Shown here piece by piece: positions 16,607-25,124 of a stretch of 60,228 bases of DNA. Source of the stretch: Segatella copri (GTDB lineage: Bacteria > Bacteroidota > Bacteroidia > Bacteroidales > Bacteroidaceae); the NCBI RefSeq assembly GCF_002224675.1, contig NZ_NMPZ01000024.1, positions 1 through 60,228 on the forward strand. Direction: 5' to 3'. A model generated the notes under the pieces. The model had not been told where the DNA came from, made no database searches, and saw only the letters and a list, made by a program, of their open reading frames with translations. Each line of letters begins with the position of its first letter. Within the stretch, counting starts at the first letter, position 1. Made by a program: the position numbers and the translations under genes.

Positions 16607-18499
16607 TTATTGAAGATATGTGTATCCAAAGAGACCATTGCGATAGGTGCCCAGAAATTCCTTGCCCTCATCGAGTGAAATCTTGCCTTCCTTCACACTC
16701 TTGGTTACCCACTGCTCCAACTGGCGGACGAGCTTCTTTGGATTGTACTGTACGTAATCCAATACCTCCTCTACGGTCTCGCCATCGAATATCTGGTCGA
16801 TGCTGTATTTGCCGTCTTTTACGGAAATATGGGCAGCATTGGTGTCGCCGAAAAGATTGTGCATGTCGCCCAGAATCTCCTGATAGGCACCTACAAGGAA
16901 CACACCGAGATAGTATGGCTCGTTCTTCTTCAATGGATGAAGAGGGAGAACGTTGCCGATATGACCATCGGTTACGAAGTTGGCAATCTTGCCGTCGCTG
17001 TCGCAGGTGATGTCCTGCAAGGTAGCGTTGCGGGTAGGACGCTCGTCCAGACGCTGGATAGGCATGATAGGGAAGAGCTGGTCGATAGCCCAACTGTCTG
17101 GCAGGCTCTGGAACAATGAGAAGTTGCAGAAATACTTGTCGGCAAGAATCTTGTCCAGTCCTCTCAGCTCCTCAGGCACGTGCTTCATGTGTTTGGCAAG
17201 ATTATTGATCTCGTGGCATACGCTCCAGTACATCGCCTCAATCTCGGCACGGGTCTTCAAATCTACGATACCATGAGAGAAGAGCTGCAATGCCTCATCG
17301 CGAATCTGCTCAGCATCGTGCCAGTCTTCCAACATGTTGCGAGGATTCAGGTTGTCCCATATCTCATAAAGGTCCTTCACCAGCTGGTGGTCAGTCTCCT
17401 TTGCCTCAAACTCCTCTGGCATTTCCGGCAGGGAAGCAGTCTCCAAGACATCAATCACCAATACGGAGTGGTGGGCAGAGAGCGAGCGGCCACTCTCGGT
17501 GATGAGGTTAGGATGGTTGATATTGTTCTTGTTGGCTGCATCAACGAAAGTATAGACACAGTCGTTTACATACTCCTGGATAGAATAGTTCACGGAGCTT
17601 TCGCTGCTGGCAGAACGGGTGCCGTCGTAATCTACGCCAAGACCACCGCCACAATCTACGAAATCTACATTGTAGCCCATCTTGTGGAGGTTGATGTAGA
17701 ACTGTGCTGCCTCACGGAGAGCCGTCTGGATGCGGCGGATTTTGGTAATCTGGCTTCCGATATGGAAGTGGATGAGGCGCAGGCAGTCGTGGAATCCCAT
17801 CTCCTCAATCTTGTTGAGGGCGGTGAGCAGTTCGGCGCTTGTCAAACCGAACTTCGAAGCATCGCCACCGCTCTCAGCCCATTTTCCTGAGCCTGAAGAA
17901 GCGAGCTTGATGCGGATACCGATGTTTGGCTTCACGTTGAGCTTACTTGCCACCTTGGCGATGATATCCAGCTCGTTGAGCTTTTCTACCACGATGAAGA
18001 TGCGCTTACCCATCTTCTGTGCGAGCAAGGCAAGTTCGATGTAGCTCTCGTCCTTGTAGCCATTGCAGATGATGAGCGAGTCGCTCTGTGCCTGTACGGC
18101 GATAACGGCATGAAGCTCTGGCTTGGAACCGGCTTCCAGTCCCAGGTTGAACTTCTTTCCATGAGAGATGATCTCCTCTACAACCGGCTGCATCTGGTTT
18201 ACCTTGATAGGATAGATGACAAAGTTTTCCCCCTTGTAACCATATTCCTCCTTTGCCTTCTGAAAACAGCTTGCTGTCTTCTCGATGCGGTTGTCGAGGA
18301 TGTCTGGGAAACGGAGCAGTACGGGAGCGTTGATGTCGCGTAATGCCAACTCGTCCATGATGTCGCGCAGGTCTATCTGCGTATTGTCCTTGCATGGAGT
18401 TACATAGACATCACCCTTGTCGTTGATGCCAAAGTAAGAAGTGCCCCAACCACCTATGTTGTAGAGCTCCTTCGAGTCTTCAATAGTCCATTTCTTCAT
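16607..18499 (-). CDS. speA: Biosynthetic arginine decarboxylase
   Basis: A 630-residue alanine-racemase-fold PLP enzyme. The PLP lysine is Lys99 in IYPIKVNQMQP; the glycine-rich phosphate site (VDCGGGLGVDYDGT) and C-terminal motif region (MPIQRLDERP, followed by the CDSDGKI aspartate site) are present. It turns arginine into agmatine for polyamine synthesis. It is in a minus-strand run topA-aroK-speA-argB. A hairpin at 18566-18604 separates it from aroK, so it may have its own transcript together with argB. Confidence 0.95.
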   Translation of the reverse strand: MKKWTIEDSKELYNIGGWGTSYFGINDKGDVYVTPCKDNTQIDLRDIMDELALRDINAPVLLRFPDILDNRIEKTASCFQKAKEEYGYKGENFVIYPIKVNQMQPVVEEIISHGKKFNLGLEAGSKPELHAVIAVQAQSDSLIICNGYKDESYIELALLAQKMGKRIFIVVEKLNELDIIAKVASKLNVKPNIGIRIKLASSGSGKWAESGGDASKFGLTSAELLTALNKIEEMGFHDCLRLIHFHIGSQITKIRRIQTALREAAQFYINLHKMGYNVDFVDCGGGLGVDYDGTRSASSESSVNYSIQEYVNDCVYTFVDAANKNNINHPNLITESGRSLSAHHSVLVIDVLETASLPEMPEEFEAKETDHQLVKDLYEIWDNLNPRNMLEDWHDAEQIRDEALQLFSHGIVDLKTRAEIEAMYWSVCHEINNLAKHMKHVPEELRGLDKILADKYFCNFSLFQSLPDSWAIDQLFPIMPIQRLDERPTRNATLQDITCDSDGKIANFVTDGHIGNVLPLHPLKKNEPYYLGVFLVGAYQEILGDMHNLFGDTNAAHISVKDGKYSIDQIFDGETVEEVLDYVQYNPKKLVRQLEQWVTKSVKEGKISLDEGKEFLGTYRNGLFGYTYLQ

Positions 18500-18565
18500 T
18501 TTCTGTTCTTGGTCTTGCTAAAAAGTTTGTTCTATAATTTTTTCTGTTTATGATAAATCGTAGAA

Positions 18566-18604
18566 AGGTAAGCCGTCTCTTGTCTTGAGCTGGCTTACCT
18601 TTTT
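18566..18604 (-). terminator. Hairpin terminator between aroK and speA
   Basis: AAGGTAAGCC and GGCTTACCTT form a 10-bp stem with T-rich flanks, directly after the aroK stop. The longer T-run is on the plus strand, so its strength on the minus strand is uncertain. Confidence 0.6.
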
Positions 18605-18607
18605 TCT

Positions 18608-19135
18608 TTATACGTTCAGCAGGCTACGAACCTCCTGTACCGTTTCGTTTACTTTATCCAAGTTGTCCATCACATTGATGTCTATGATATGTTTTGCCTT
18701 CTCATAGAAAGGCTCGCGCTGCTTCAGCTGCTCGCGGATGAATACCTGTACTTCCTCCGGAGTCTTGTTGAGCAGCAGGGGGCGTACGCCCTTGCCCATC
18801 TTGAGGTGAGCATAGAGGGTTTCTGGCGTTGCCTTGAGGTAGATGGTGTTGCCCGACTGGTTCATATACTCCATGTTGTCGAAGAAACAGGGTGTTCCTC
18901 CGCCACAGCTAACCACTACGTTTTCAAACTCCGCCACCTCGTGTAGCATGTTATGCTCTATCTGGCGGAATCCCTCTTCTCCTACTTCGTCAAAGATCTG
19001 CTTCACGGTTTTGCGCATGCGGCTCTCGATGTACCAATCGAGGTCGTAGAACATCACGCCAAGCTCTTTGGCGAGGGCCTTGCCGACAGTAGTCTTGCCG
19101 GCTCCCATATATCCAATGATGATGATAGACTTCAT
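18608..19135 (-). CDS. aroK: Shikimate kinase
   Basis: A 175-residue P-loop kinase. Walker A is GYMGAGKTTVGKALA (8-22); the shikimate-binding DLDWYIE and the conserved VVSCGGGTPCF follow, and RPLLL lies in the lid region. It phosphorylates shikimate in the aromatic amino-acid pathway. The start codon follows the topA stop by one base, so the two are co-transcribed and probably translationally coupled. Confidence 0.94.
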   Translation of the reverse strand: MKSIIIIGYMGAGKTTVGKALAKELGVMFYDLDWYIESRMRKTVKQIFDEVGEEGFRQIEHNMLHEVAEFENVVVSCGGGTPCFFDNMEYMNQSGNTIYLKATPETLYAHLKMGKGVRPLLLNKTPEEVQVFIREQLKQREPFYEKAKHIIDINVMDNLDKVNETVQEVRSLLNV

Positions 19136-19136
19136 T

Positions 19137-21473
19137 TTATTCTTTTTTACTTCTTCTGCCTCTAGCCTTTGGTTCTGGTGCTTCCTTGATGATGGTCATG
19201 CACTCCTCGTAGCTGAGTGACTCTACGTTCTCCTGCTTTGCTTTCGGAATGCGATAGTTCTTGCCATCGAATGCGATGTAAGGACCATAGCGCCCGTTCA
19301 GGAGCTCCAGCTTGTTGTCTTCCTCAAAGGTCTTGATGTGGCGTTTCTGCTCGTTAGAGCGTTTTTCGTTGATAAGTTCCACTGCCTGTTCCAGGGTAAT
19401 GGCCATTGGGTCGATTTCCTTTGGAATGGATACATACTTGCGGTCATGGAGTACGTATGGACCAAAACGGCCGCTTCCGATGGTTACGGTAGAGCCTTCG
19501 AACTCACCAACCTGGCGAGGCAGCTTGAAGAGTTCTAATGCTTCCTCCAGAGTGATGGTCTCAATGCTCTTGTCGGCAGGTAACTGGGCAAACTGTGGCT
19601 TGTCCTTGTCTTCGGCGGTACCAATCTGAACCACTGGACCGAATCTTCCGATCTTTACGAATACAGGGCGGCCGCTCTTTGGGTCCTTGCCCAGTTCTCG
19701 TTCACCGGCCTTGTGCTCGCTGCGTGCTTCCATCACACCCTTCACTTCCGGTTCGAAACGCTTGTCGAAGTCCTTCATCCATTTGGTCCACTCGGTCTTA
19801 CCCTCGGCGATATCATCGAACTTCTGCTCTACGTTGGCAGTAAAGTTATAGTCCATAATGTTAGGGAAGTTGGCCATCAGGAAGTCGTTTACCACAATGC
19901 CGATATCGGTAGGGAGGAGCTTGCCCTTTTCAGAACCAGCCTGTTCCTTCTTGGTCTTCTGGGTAATCATGATACCCTTCAGCGTATCTACGGTGTAGGT
20001 GCGCTCCTCGCCCTGCTTGTCGCCCTTCACAACGTATTCACGCTGTTGGATGGTGCTGATGGTAGGAGCATAGGTAGATGGACGGCCAATGCCGAGGTCT
20101 TCCAGCTTCTTCACCAGACTTGCTTCGGTGTATCTTGCTGGTGCCAGAGAGAATTTCTCTGTGGCGATGATTTCACGGCGCTGCAACTCATCGCCTTTCT
20201 TCATGGCTGGCAGGAGATGGGTTGAATCTTCTACGTTCTCATCCTCATCGGTAGATTCACGATATACCTTGAGGAAACCATCGAATACTACAACCTCACC
20301 ATTGGCAACAAACTTCTCGCTGGTGTTGTCGATGCTGATATTGATGGTAGTCTTCTCCAACTGGGCGTCCTCCATCTGCGAAGCGATGGTACGTTTCCAT
20401 ATCAGGTCGTAAAGACGCTTCTCCTGGCTGGTGCCATCGATGCTTGTCTCGCTCATGTAGGTAGGTCGGATGGCCTCGTGAGCCTCCTGTGCACCCTTGG
20501 AGTTGGTGTGATAGGCACGTGGCTTGCTGTATTCCTTGCCGTACTCCTTGATAATTTCATCCTTGCTGGCATTGCTGCAGAGGGAAGAGAGATTCACACT
20601 GTCGGTACGCATGTAGGTGATGCGTCCACCCTCGTACAGACGCTGAGCCACCATCATGGTCTGGCTTACGGTGAAGCCGAGCTTGCGGGCTGCTTCCTGC
20701 TGCAGGGTTGAGGTGGTGAAAGGAGGCGCTGGTGTACGCTTCAGCGGTTTCTTGGTGACAGCCTCTACGGTGAACTTGGCATCCTTGCACTTCTCCAGGA
20801 AGGCTTCCACCTCTTCATGGGTCTTGAAACGGTGGTCGAGTTCAGCCTTTACCTCTGTGGCTGCGCCATTCTCGCTGATCAGGGCGAATACGGCGTTGAC
20901 ACGATAGTATGGTTCGCTCTTGAACTTCTGGACTTCACGCTCACGCTCCACGATGAGGCGTACGGCAACACTCTGTACACGACCGGCAGAGAGGGCTGGC
21001 TTCACCTTTCTCCACAATACAGGAGAGAGCTTGAAGCCCACGATGCGGTCGAGCACACGACGTGCCTGCTGGGCATTCACCAAGTTCATGTCCAGATGGC
21101 GTGGGTGCTCAATAGCGTCCAAGATGGCAGGTTTGGTAATTTCATGGAAGACGATACGGCTTGTCTTCGCTTCATCCAGTCCGAGTACTTCGCAAAGGTG
21201 CCAGCTGATGGCTTCTCCCTCGCGGTCCTCATCGGATGCTAACCAAATCTTCTTAGCTTGCTTCGCTGTTGATTTCAATTCTGTGACGAGCTTTTTCTTT
21301 TCCTCAGGAATCTCATAACAAGGTTCCATGGTCTTCTCGTCTATACTGAGTTCCTTCTTCTTGAGGTCACGGATATGACCGTAAGAAGACATCACCTTGA
21401 AGTCTTTACCTAAAAACTCTTCGATTTTCTTAGCCTTTGCAGGGCTCTCGACGATTACTAAATTTTCTTGCAT
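19137..21473 (-). CDS. topA: DNA topoisomerase I
   Basis: A 778-residue type IA topoisomerase. The Toprim domain opens with LVIVESPAKAKKIEEFLG and has ASDEDREGEAISWH (79-92); the catalytic tyrosine is Tyr287 in RITYMRTDS. It relaxes negative supercoils. Instead of Cys4 zinc fingers the C-terminus has three 'GRFGPYV/I' repeats and a basic tail (KARGRRSKKE), the form common in Bacteroidetes. A promoter box is 28 bp upstream. Confidence 0.97.
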   Translation of the reverse strand: MQENLVIVESPAKAKKIEEFLGKDFKVMSSYGHIRDLKKKELSIDEKTMEPCYEIPEEKKKLVTELKSTAKQAKKIWLASDEDREGEAISWHLCEVLGLDEAKTSRIVFHEITKPAILDAIEHPRHLDMNLVNAQQARRVLDRIVGFKLSPVLWRKVKPALSAGRVQSVAVRLIVEREREVQKFKSEPYYRVNAVFALISENGAATEVKAELDHRFKTHEEVEAFLEKCKDAKFTVEAVTKKPLKRTPAPPFTTSTLQQEAARKLGFTVSQTMMVAQRLYEGGRITYMRTDSVNLSSLCSNASKDEIIKEYGKEYSKPRAYHTNSKGAQEAHEAIRPTYMSETSIDGTSQEKRLYDLIWKRTIASQMEDAQLEKTTINISIDNTSEKFVANGEVVVFDGFLKVYRESTDEDENVEDSTHLLPAMKKGDELQRREIIATEKFSLAPARYTEASLVKKLEDLGIGRPSTYAPTISTIQQREYVVKGDKQGEERTYTVDTLKGIMITQKTKKEQAGSEKGKLLPTDIGIVVNDFLMANFPNIMDYNFTANVEQKFDDIAEGKTEWTKWMKDFDKRFEPEVKGVMEARSEHKAGERELGKDPKSGRPVFVKIGRFGPVVQIGTAEDKDKPQFAQLPADKSIETITLEEALELFKLPRQVGEFEGSTVTIGSGRFGPYVLHDRKYVSIPKEIDPMAITLEQAVELINEKRSNEQKRHIKTFEEDNKLELLNGRYGPYIAFDGKNYRIPKAKQENVESLSYEECMTIIKEAPEPKARGRRSKKE

Positions 21474-21501
21474 ACGCTTCTACACAATTTCTTTTGGTCT
21501 G

Positions 21502-21509
21502 CAAAAGTA
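21502..21509 (-). promoter_or_regulatory. Promoter -7 box for topA
   Basis: Minus-strand TACTTTTG matches TAnnTTTG, 28 bp before the topA ATG. No clear -33 box. Confidence 0.6.
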
Positions 21510-21579
21510 AATAAACTTTTTGCTTATACCTTATTATATAGTGATTTTTTTGGTTTTTTAAATGTTTTGGGGCGTATTT

Positions 21580-22113
21580 TCATTCTTTCGTCTTGAGTTT
21601 TGCAAGAAATTTGGCCACACCTTGTCTTATGGAGCCTAATCCGAACTCTTCGGGATGGAGGTTGCTGAGAGGAATCCAGTATGACTCCTCGGCATCGTCC
21701 ATCGCCTCCACATGAGAGAGGTCTTTCACCTTTGCAACATAGAACATATCAAGGGTATGAACCAGAAAGTCGGAATAGAGATAGAGGTTGGGGATGCTGA
21801 ACTGATAGTTTGCCCCGATTACCTCCAAACCCGTTTCTTCCTTTACTTCTCTAGCCACGCCTTCTTCACCGGTTTCATCCATATCTACGAAACCACCCGG
21901 CAAGTCGAGGGTGCCTTTGGCAGGTTCGTTTTTTCTGCGAACCACCAGAAGTTCTTCTTTCTCGTTGAGAATGAAGGCTACTGTGGCACTGCTGGGATTC
22001 AGATAGTAGGTGAATCCGCAGTCCTTGCATTTTTTACTCTTGAAGTTGTTGATCTCGAAATGTTGAGAACCGCAAACAGGGCAAAACTTGAATTTGTCTA
22101 AAACGTGACTCAT
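21580..22113 (-). CDS. NUDIX hydrolase with N-terminal zinc ribbon
   Basis: A 177-residue protein if the start MSHVLDKFKFCPVCG at 22113 is used; the upstream in-frame ATG lies within a hairpin and is less likely. Cys pairs CPVCG and CKDCG form a zinc ribbon; the Nudix box is GGFVDMDETGEEGVAREVKE followed by ETGLEV. It hydrolyses a nucleoside-diphosphate-linked substrate; the zinc ribbon recalls NudC-type NADH/RNA-cap pyrophosphatases but the protein is shorter, so substrate is open. A hairpin at 22130-22166 lies in its leader. Confidence 0.88.
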   Translation of the reverse strand: MSHVLDKFKFCPVCGSQHFEINNFKSKKCKDCGFTYYLNPSSATVAFILNEKEELLVVRRKNEPAKGTLDLPGGFVDMDETGEEGVAREVKEETGLEVIGANYQFSIPNLYLYSDFLVHTLDMFYVAKVKDLSHVEAMDDAEESYWIPLSNLHPEEFGLGSIRQGVAKFLAKLKTKE

Positions 22114-22129
22114 AATATATATATTAAAG

Positions 22130-22166
22130 AGCGGTCGGTCTTTGGATTTCACAAAGATCGACCGCT
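22130..22166 (-). terminator. Hairpin between sialate esterase and NUDIX genes
   Basis: AGCGGTCGGTCTTTG (22130-22144) pairs with CAAAGATCGACCGCT (22152-22166), one G-T pair, 7-nt loop. On the minus strand it follows the esterase stop and is followed by CTTTAATATATAT. It could terminate the esterase transcript or act in the NUDIX leader. Confidence 0.65.
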
Positions 22167-22176
22167 ATGTTATTAA

Positions 22177-23631
22177 TTACCAATTGTCTGTTCGGAATGG
22201 GAAGAGAGGCAGACCGCCTGCATTCGCCATGTTGCCGAGCTGGAAGTTGCGGAAGCAGTAGCGCAGAGCTACCGGCTTCTTGACTTCAGGGCTGGTTACG
22301 ATGACGCACTCGTTCCATCCGTCGTTGCCTTCCTGCCAGAAATGCTTGGCTGTGGCAGGATGGAACACCTTGTCTTCGCCGGCTACCTCGAAGCCCTTGA
22401 TGCCTTCAAAGCGGTTATAGGCTCCGTAGGTGTTGTCGAAGTGAACCTTCACAGTGTCGCCAACAATCTTCATCTCCTTGAAAGTCATACTCTCGCAGAA
22501 GAGTCCCTTCATACCGTAGGTTTTGCTGAGTGCCTGAAGAGCCAGACGCTCACCTACAGGCTGCTTCTGGCATGGGTGAATCTGCTCTACCTCGTATGGA
22601 TAAACCAGATCTTCGGTGCAGACGATGCCACTGTTCGGGATGATCTTGGCTGCATTAAACTGCTGCTCGCGAAGTCTTGGACCTGCATCACCATTCATAT
22701 CGCCATTATGATAAGGTGCAATCTGCACGAAATAGAATGGCAGTTCGCCCTGCTTGAAGTCTCTGCGCCACTGGGCTACGAGGTCGGCAAGACGCTGTGT
22801 GTATTGACCTGCCGGGTCGCCCACGTTGGAACAGCCTTGATAGAAGAGGATTCCCTTCACGCTATAGTTGAGGATAGGATGGAAGGTTCCGTTGCCCCAG
22901 AGAAGAGGGTAGAGGAAGTCCCACTTGAACTTAGGATTCTTCGTCATCTTGAGGGAGTCGAGGTCTTCTTTCGTGTTCTTTTTCAGATAGTCACGATCGA
23001 GCCAGCTTTCTACTCGGCTTCCGCCCTTGTTTGCCATCACCAGTCCCACTGGTACGTCGAGCGCCTTGTTGACTACCTGTGCAAAGAAATATCCGGTGGC
23101 AGATGCATCGCCCACGGTTTCCGGATTAATCTCCTTCCATTCGCAGTTGGCGTCATCGAGTGGCTTGCTGCTCATCACGCTAGGAATCTTCACGTAGTGT
23201 ACTCCTTTATATTGGTTGGCTTCCAATACAGCCTTGTTGTAGCCTTCTACAGGGCAGTTGCCGAAACCTTTTACCGGCATCTCCATATTGCTCTGTCCGG
23301 CGCAGACCCATACTTCACCAGCCAAGATGTTCTTGAGGGTGGTCTTTTCGCCATCATCGAAGGTAATGGAGAGCGGAGTGTAGCTAGCCTTGGGAGTCTG
23401 TACCTTGACAGCCCACTTGCCATCCTTTCCGGTCTTTGCAGAATATTTCTGCTGCGACCATGAGGTGCTTACCTCTACCAGGGTACCAGGCTTGTCCCAA
23501 CCCCAGAGGTTGGCTTCTGAATCTTGTTGGATAATCATGTTGTCACCCAGGATGTGTGGCAACTTTACTTTAGCGTTTGCTCCTGCTGTTACGAGAGCTA
23601 ATGCTGCGAAAGCTAAAAGTTTCTTGTTCAT
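22177..23631 (-). CDS. Sialate O-acetylesterase-family SGNH hydrolase
   Basis: A 484-residue secreted enzyme with a signal peptide (MNKKLLAFAALALVTAGANA). The nucleophile Ser114 is in CAGQSNMEMPV, the SGNH motif of the DUF303/sialate O-acetylesterase family; VMANKGGSRVESWL and ILFYQGCSNV are further family blocks. It would remove acetyl groups from sialic acids or acetylated plant glycans. The N-terminal KVKLPHILGDNMIIQQ is a typical family opening. It stands alone, with a hairpin on each side. Confidence 0.9.
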   Translation of the reverse strand: MNKKLLAFAALALVTAGANAKVKLPHILGDNMIIQQDSEANLWGWDKPGTLVEVSTSWSQQKYSAKTGKDGKWAVKVQTPKASYTPLSITFDDGEKTTLKNILAGEVWVCAGQSNMEMPVKGFGNCPVEGYNKAVLEANQYKGVHYVKIPSVMSSKPLDDANCEWKEINPETVGDASATGYFFAQVVNKALDVPVGLVMANKGGSRVESWLDRDYLKKNTKEDLDSLKMTKNPKFKWDFLYPLLWGNGTFHPILNYSVKGILFYQGCSNVGDPAGQYTQRLADLVAQWRRDFKQGELPFYFVQIAPYHNGDMNGDAGPRLREQQFNAAKIIPNSGIVCTEDLVYPYEVEQIHPCQKQPVGERLALQALSKTYGMKGLFCESMTFKEMKIVGDTVKVHFDNTYGAYNRFEGIKGFEVAGEDKVFHPATAKHFWQEGNDGWNECVIVTSPEVKKPVALRYCFRNFQLGNMANAGGLPLFPFRTDNW

Positions 23632-23696
23632 TTTTTAGTGCTTAAAATTTATTGTTGCTGTTAATCTATTGTAGCTCGTATTGGATGATAGAAGCC

Positions 23697-23724
23697 GGAA
23701 GTCTGGAGAAAAGTCCAGACTTCC
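23697..23724 (-). terminator. Terminator after thioredoxin-like lipoprotein gene
   Basis: GGAAGTCTGGA (23697-23707) and TCCAGACTTCC (23714-23724) form a perfect 11-bp stem with a 6-nt loop, 28 bp past the stop at 23752. Confidence 0.7.
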
Positions 23725-23751
23725 GACTTGTCTGTTGTATGAAAGCTCGTA

Positions 23752-24930
23752 TTAAAGAAGGTTCTTGATGGCTGCATCAATGTCCTTGATCTGTATGTCG
23801 CGGGCTCTCAGAGTATTGCTTCTGTCAATGAGGAAGAAGGTAGGGATGCTCTGCACGTTGTAGAGCTGGAGACTTGTTCCCTGGATACCGTTCTCTTCAC
23901 GTACGCAGATCCATGGAAGGGCAGCGGTAGATGTTTTCCAGAAGTGCTCATCTGGATCTACGGAAACCTGATAGATTTCCAGTCCGGCAGCATGATATTT
24001 GTTGTAAAGCTCACGGAGCATCATGATGCGCTTGGTGCTCTCGTTGCTGGCGAAGATATGGAAATCGAGCAATACCACCTTGCCGGTGAGATCAGAGAGG
24101 CGGCGAACCTGTCCCTTGTTGTCCTGTAGGGCAATTTCTATGCATCCGTTTACGCTCACCTTGCTTGCCTCAATCTGCTGCTGTGCACGCTGCCTGTCAA
24201 TGATACGGATATCCTTCATGCCTTCGATGGCGATGTTGTGCAGGTTCTTGCCACGCTCTGCGCCTGGATAGTAAGTATCCCAGCTTGTAGCTACGGCAGC
24301 GAATACTTTCACGTCATCCTTGTTGTTGCGAGGGTTGAAGATGAGTGAGTTGGTGTTGCCCAACTGGATAGTCTGGAAGAGTGCATAGTAAGAGGAAGCC
24401 TTCATCGGCTCCTTGAAGATGTAGTTGGTCTTTACATCCTGCTTGTATGCAGCCAGCATGCGAGCCACGATGACATCCATGGAATCTACCCCGATGTTAG
24501 GGCTCTTGATGATGCCATTGATGTTGCTCTGCAGAGTCATCTGCTTGAGCGAAAGTTCCTTGATCTTGCTGCAGTTCTCTGAGCCTTCCACCTCGTACTT
24601 GTAGCTCATCTGAGGATAAGCTGCCTTCACGTTGACGGTCTCGGTTGAGTCGATACTGAGGTTGATGCTCTGGTTGGCAATGCGGAGACGGTAGAATTCA
24701 GGAGTGATGCTGTCCATCGCATTCTCTTCGAAAGCGAAGGATCCATCTTCACCCAGTTTCACCGAGTCGATCTTCACCGGACCATTCAGACTGAGATTCT
24801 CCAGGTAGAGCATAGAGTCCTGAGCCTCGGTAATATTACCGTTGATATGAAATTTCTTGTTGTTACAAGAAGTGAGAGCCAGCGCAGCTACCATAATCAC
24901 TGCCGCTGAATAGATTCTAGATATCTTCAT
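23752..24930 (-). CDS. Thioredoxin-fold lipoprotein lacking CXXC (DUF4369-type)
   Basis: A 392-residue lipoprotein: signal peptide ending LALTSC (lipobox Cys22). Residues about 28-120 form a DUF4369-like N-domain (FHINGNITEAQDSMLYLENL). The C-terminal 150 residues have the TlpA/AhpC thioredoxin fold (GKVVLLDFHIFAS ... VQSIPTFFLIDRSN with the cis-Pro). Where relatives have WCxPC the sequence reads HIFASNES, so both redox cysteines are missing; it cannot do normal thiol exchange and is probably a structural or binding paralogue. A -7 box lies at 24962-24969. Confidence 0.85.
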   Translation of the reverse strand: MKISRIYSAAVIMVAALALTSCNNKKFHINGNITEAQDSMLYLENLSLNGPVKIDSVKLGEDGSFAFEENAMDSITPEFYRLRIANQSINLSIDSTETVNVKAAYPQMSYKYEVEGSENCSKIKELSLKQMTLQSNINGIIKSPNIGVDSMDVIVARMLAAYKQDVKTNYIFKEPMKASSYYALFQTIQLGNTNSLIFNPRNNKDDVKVFAAVATSWDTYYPGAERGKNLHNIAIEGMKDIRIIDRQRAQQQIEASKVSVNGCIEIALQDNKGQVRRLSDLTGKVVLLDFHIFASNESTKRIMMLRELYNKYHAAGLEIYQVSVDPDEHFWKTSTAALPWICVREENGIQGTSLQLYNVQSIPTFFLIDRSNTLRARDIQIKDIDAAIKNLL

Positions 24931-24961
24931 GAATTTTAGTATTTTGCGAAATTATCGACTG

Positions 24962-24969
24962 CAAAGGTA
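24962..24969 (-). promoter_or_regulatory. Promoter -7 box for thioredoxin-like gene
   Basis: Minus-strand TACCTTTG matches TAnnTTTG, about 32 bp before the ATG at 24930; no clear -33 box. Confidence 0.55.
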
Positions 24970-25065
24970 GTAATAAAATCGGGAATAATGCACCTTAGAT
25001 AGATAAAATTATTAAAAAAGTAGAAAATAGTTGCCCAAATATTCGTTTATTAATTATTAAAGAGG

Positions 25066-25073
25066 TATCTTTG
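25066..25073 (+). promoter_or_regulatory. Promoter -7 box for pnp
   Basis: TATCTTTG matches TAnnTTTG, about 50 bp before the pnp ATG at 25125. Confidence 0.6.
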
Positions 25074-25124
25074 CACCGTTTTAGATATTAGATGTTAGAC
25101 AAAACAATAAGTTTTAATAATTAG

